Notes under the pieces: generated by a model
The model's input: only the letters and a program-made list of their open reading frames with translations
Database searches by the model: none
Told to the model about the DNA's origin: nothing
Position numbers and translations under genes: made by a program
Shown: one piece after another, positions 22,201-22,760 of the stretch
How the letters are laid out: the number at the start of each line of letters is the position of its first letter
Numbering within the stretch: position 1 is the first letter of the stretch
Origin: UBA4656 sp002405525
GTDB taxonomy: Bacteria; Pseudomonadota; Gammaproteobacteria; Xanthomonadales; Ahniellaceae
Assembly: GCA_036723735.1 (NCBI GenBank)
Contig: DAIMGT010000064.1
Location: 1-22,760, forward strand
Direction: 5' to 3'
Length of the DNA stretch: 22,760 nt

Positions 22201-22760
22201 CAGGCCCCGCGCGCGCGGCGGCTCCGGCAGACCGTCGCGCAGGGCGCAGAGGCGCGCGACCAGCGGCGCGCCGTCGGGCAACGGGGCACCCGGGCGATCG
22301 AGCAGCGCCACCACGTCGGCGACCATCTCCGAAGCGTCGCCGATTGCCGCCACGCCTGCCGCATCGACCCGCTCGCCGGACGCACGCAGACGCTTGATGT
22401 AGCCCTCCAGCGGTCCGACGAATGCGCTCACCACCGGCAGATCGGCCATCGAGACCGCGCCATGCAGGGTATGGACCGATCGAAGCAAGGATTCCGAGGC
22501 CGGCGACGGCGCCTGGCGCGCGCCGGCAAGCCAGGCATCGATGGATTCGAGGTGTCCGAGGACCTCGCTGCGCAGGATTTCGAGCAGCAGGGGATCGAGC
22601 GCAGGCATGGCCGGTCCCGACGAACCCGTCCGCGCGATAGGCACCTCTGCGGCGGGCTTCAAGGCCGCGGATTCGGCCCATACGGGTGCGGCTGCCGCAG
22701 GTTCGATCGCTGCGGGTTCGATGGCCGCAGGTTCGATGGCCGCAGGTTCGATGGCCGCGG
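19195..22760 (-). CDS. chpA: Pilus chemotaxis hybrid histidine kinase ChpA-like, 5' end beyond window
   Basis: The frame is open to the window edge; a TTG at 22662 is only an internal codon, and 32 more residues precede it. Numbering from that TTG: a degenerate Hpt-like domain (about 22-125, H64 in VHTLHGAVSMAD), an acidic Ala/Pro linker, a canonical Hpt domain (about 335-455, H379 in LHTIKGNARAVGL), a second linker, then the CheA-type core: dimerisation helices (about 535-690), ATPase (N726 in HMLRNAIAHGIEPPG, D767 in VSDDGRGMD, GRGVGMDVV at 817-825), a CheW-like domain (about 853-990), and a C-terminal receiver (1031-1150) with D1038/D1037, D1081 and K1133. ChpA is the kinase of the Pil-Chp system that controls type IV pili. 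Full-length homologues often exceed 2,000 residues with several Hpt domains, so much of the gene is probably missing. Confidence 0.93.
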   Translation of the reverse strand, partial: AAIEPAAIEPAAIEPAAIEPAAAAPVWAESAALKPAAEVPIARTGSSGPAMPALDPLLLEILRSEVLGHLESIDAWLAGARQAPSPASESLLRSVHTLHGAVSMADLPVVSAFVGPLEGYIKRLRASGERVDAAGVAAIGDASEMVADVVALLDRPGAPLPDGAPLVARLCALRDGLPEPPRARGLFGLADDESVESEVDAPADSVPEAGGTAAEEDWLLEAGPAAPAEPETVDQAGLEAVEFSDLESLLAAVAAAEPGAAHAAAAAPAPALVAAREPGAVLEEESDHAPVLAAGQTAPAFTDEATAVPEAGTAVESFVAPPPTDGPGVQAAAASEPGQIDLAAASSTFGADNEDVDPEGPLQLPEMDEDLLEIFVEEGNDLLDKADILVARLREAPAEHEAVVDLQRQLHTIKGNARAVGLAGVGDLCHAMESLIETVVGERGVLDRPAIEHRERAFDRLHRMLIRVARRQAVGVPTRMIERFEALTRDELGAGLPTPTDAPHTEIASESRAAPSAPPVAAPPAAPAPPAAAPKPIPAPALAAQRVAMPEPPVDEDTLGRAPQEMIRVRSDLLDSLVNFAGEVSIYRSRLEQQVASFRFNLVELEQTTQRLRDQLRKMEIETEAQILSRYQREAEASGQEFDPLELDRFSTQQQLSRALAESVSALLALQSALDELTRGSETLLLQQQRVSSELQEGLMRTRMVPFDSVVPLLRRLLRQTADTERKRAGLRIEGAQGEMDRNLLERMKAPFEHMLRNAIAHGIEPPGERVAAGKPEEGTVRIAVSREATEVVIRVSDDGRGMDRDAIRRKAIERGLMRPDAQLSDRDLFAFVTETGFSTAERLTQVAGRGVGMDVVANEIRQLGGSLSIDSQRGAGTEFTIRLPFTLAVTQAILVRLGDQVFAVPMSSVQGVARIARDDFDRRMAQALPSFAYAGEPFAMHELNGLLGMPPQRATDEAQLPLLLARAGDQRAAIRVDGVLGSREIVVKGAGPQVSSVPGIFGATIMGDGSVVMILDLAPLVRRSAALRAEIAIEAELEDALPGLVAPAAPAVPAAPEPRRQSLVMVVDDSITMRKVTSRVLERNDMEVVTAKDGIDAVEKLQDRVPDLVLLDIEMPRMDGYELATYMRNDPRLRGVPIIMITSRTGEKHRQRAFEIGVDRYLGKPYQEADLLRNVEETLRSSRAIH
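20690..20711. other. Perfect 22-bp palindrome inside chpA
   Basis: CGCTGCTGCTG followed at once by its reverse complement CAGCAGCAGCG. It encodes Leu-Leu-Leu-Gln-Gln-Gln-Arg in the dimerisation helices and arises because the favoured Leu (CTG) and Gln (CAG) codons are reverse complements. Confidence 0.8.
22701..22760 (-). repeat. 15-bp tandem repeat at the window edge, coding for AAIEP
   Basis: Four units of GTTCGATGGCCGCAG-type sequence (22701-22715, 22716-22730, 22731-22745, 22746-22760). Units two and three are identical, four differs at one base and one at a few. Each is in frame with chpA and encodes the pentapeptide Ala-Ala-Ile-Glu-Pro. The array runs off the window, so its full length is unknown; a degenerate flank (22685-22700) marks its end on this side. 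Confidence 0.85.

Overview
The window is very GC-rich (about 70%) double-stranded chromosomal DNA from a gammaproteobacterium, most likely of the Lysobacterales (Xanthomonadales). The grounds are a type II secretion block in the order gspG-H-I-J-K-L-M-N, a chpA-chpB-chpC pilus chemotaxis tail, a bioA-rsmE pair, a nudE-cysQ-mazG cluster, and dense coding with 4-base stop/start overlaps. The lineage is inferred from gene content, not from a marker gene. I see no rRNA, tRNA, insertion sequence, prophage or CRISPR array.

Layout. Bases 1-97 are almost pure C and look like a sequencing or assembly artefact at a contig end. They run into the 3' end of an unidentified gene (to 325). A PhzF-family gene follows on the plus strand (400-1275), convergent with a two-component pair on the minus strand: an OmpR-type regulator (2742-3473) followed by its histidine kinase (1301-2671). 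A 408-bp gene-free stretch (3474-3881) carries several structured elements, including a plus-strand intrinsic terminator with no recognised gene upstream of it. Then come a tandem-domain membrane-anchored protein and an Mpo1/DUF962 protein (minus), and a small secreted protein (plus).

Bases 5840-8130 hold a minus-strand nucleotide housekeeping cluster: nudE, cysQ, mazG. Bases 8375-14594 hold one long minus-strand operon, gspG through gspN, ending in an inositol-monophosphatase-family (HisN-like) gene. A divergent promoter region separates it from bioA-rsmE (plus). rsmE is convergent with chpC-chpB-chpA (minus). chpA runs off the right edge inside a 15-bp tandem repeat.

How the genes work together. 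GspG-N make the pseudopilus and inner-membrane platform of the type II secretion system; the ATPase GspE, the platform protein GspF and the secretin GspD are not in the window. ChpA (kinase), ChpB (methylesterase) and ChpC (CheW-like adaptor) are the back half of a Pil-Chp system that controls type IV pilus motility; PilG/H/I/J would be expected just right of the window. NudE, CysQ and MazG all hydrolyse nucleotide by-products or non-canonical nucleotides.

I did not find a clearly new multi-gene system. The best leads are the candidate plus-strand non-coding RNA with many GGA motifs in 3540-3828, a hairpin present in two copies (3687-3717 and 16810-16841), a response regulator with proline at its conserved switch Thr/Ser position, and an unusually long ChpB with a degenerate receiver and a disordered linker of about 320 residues.
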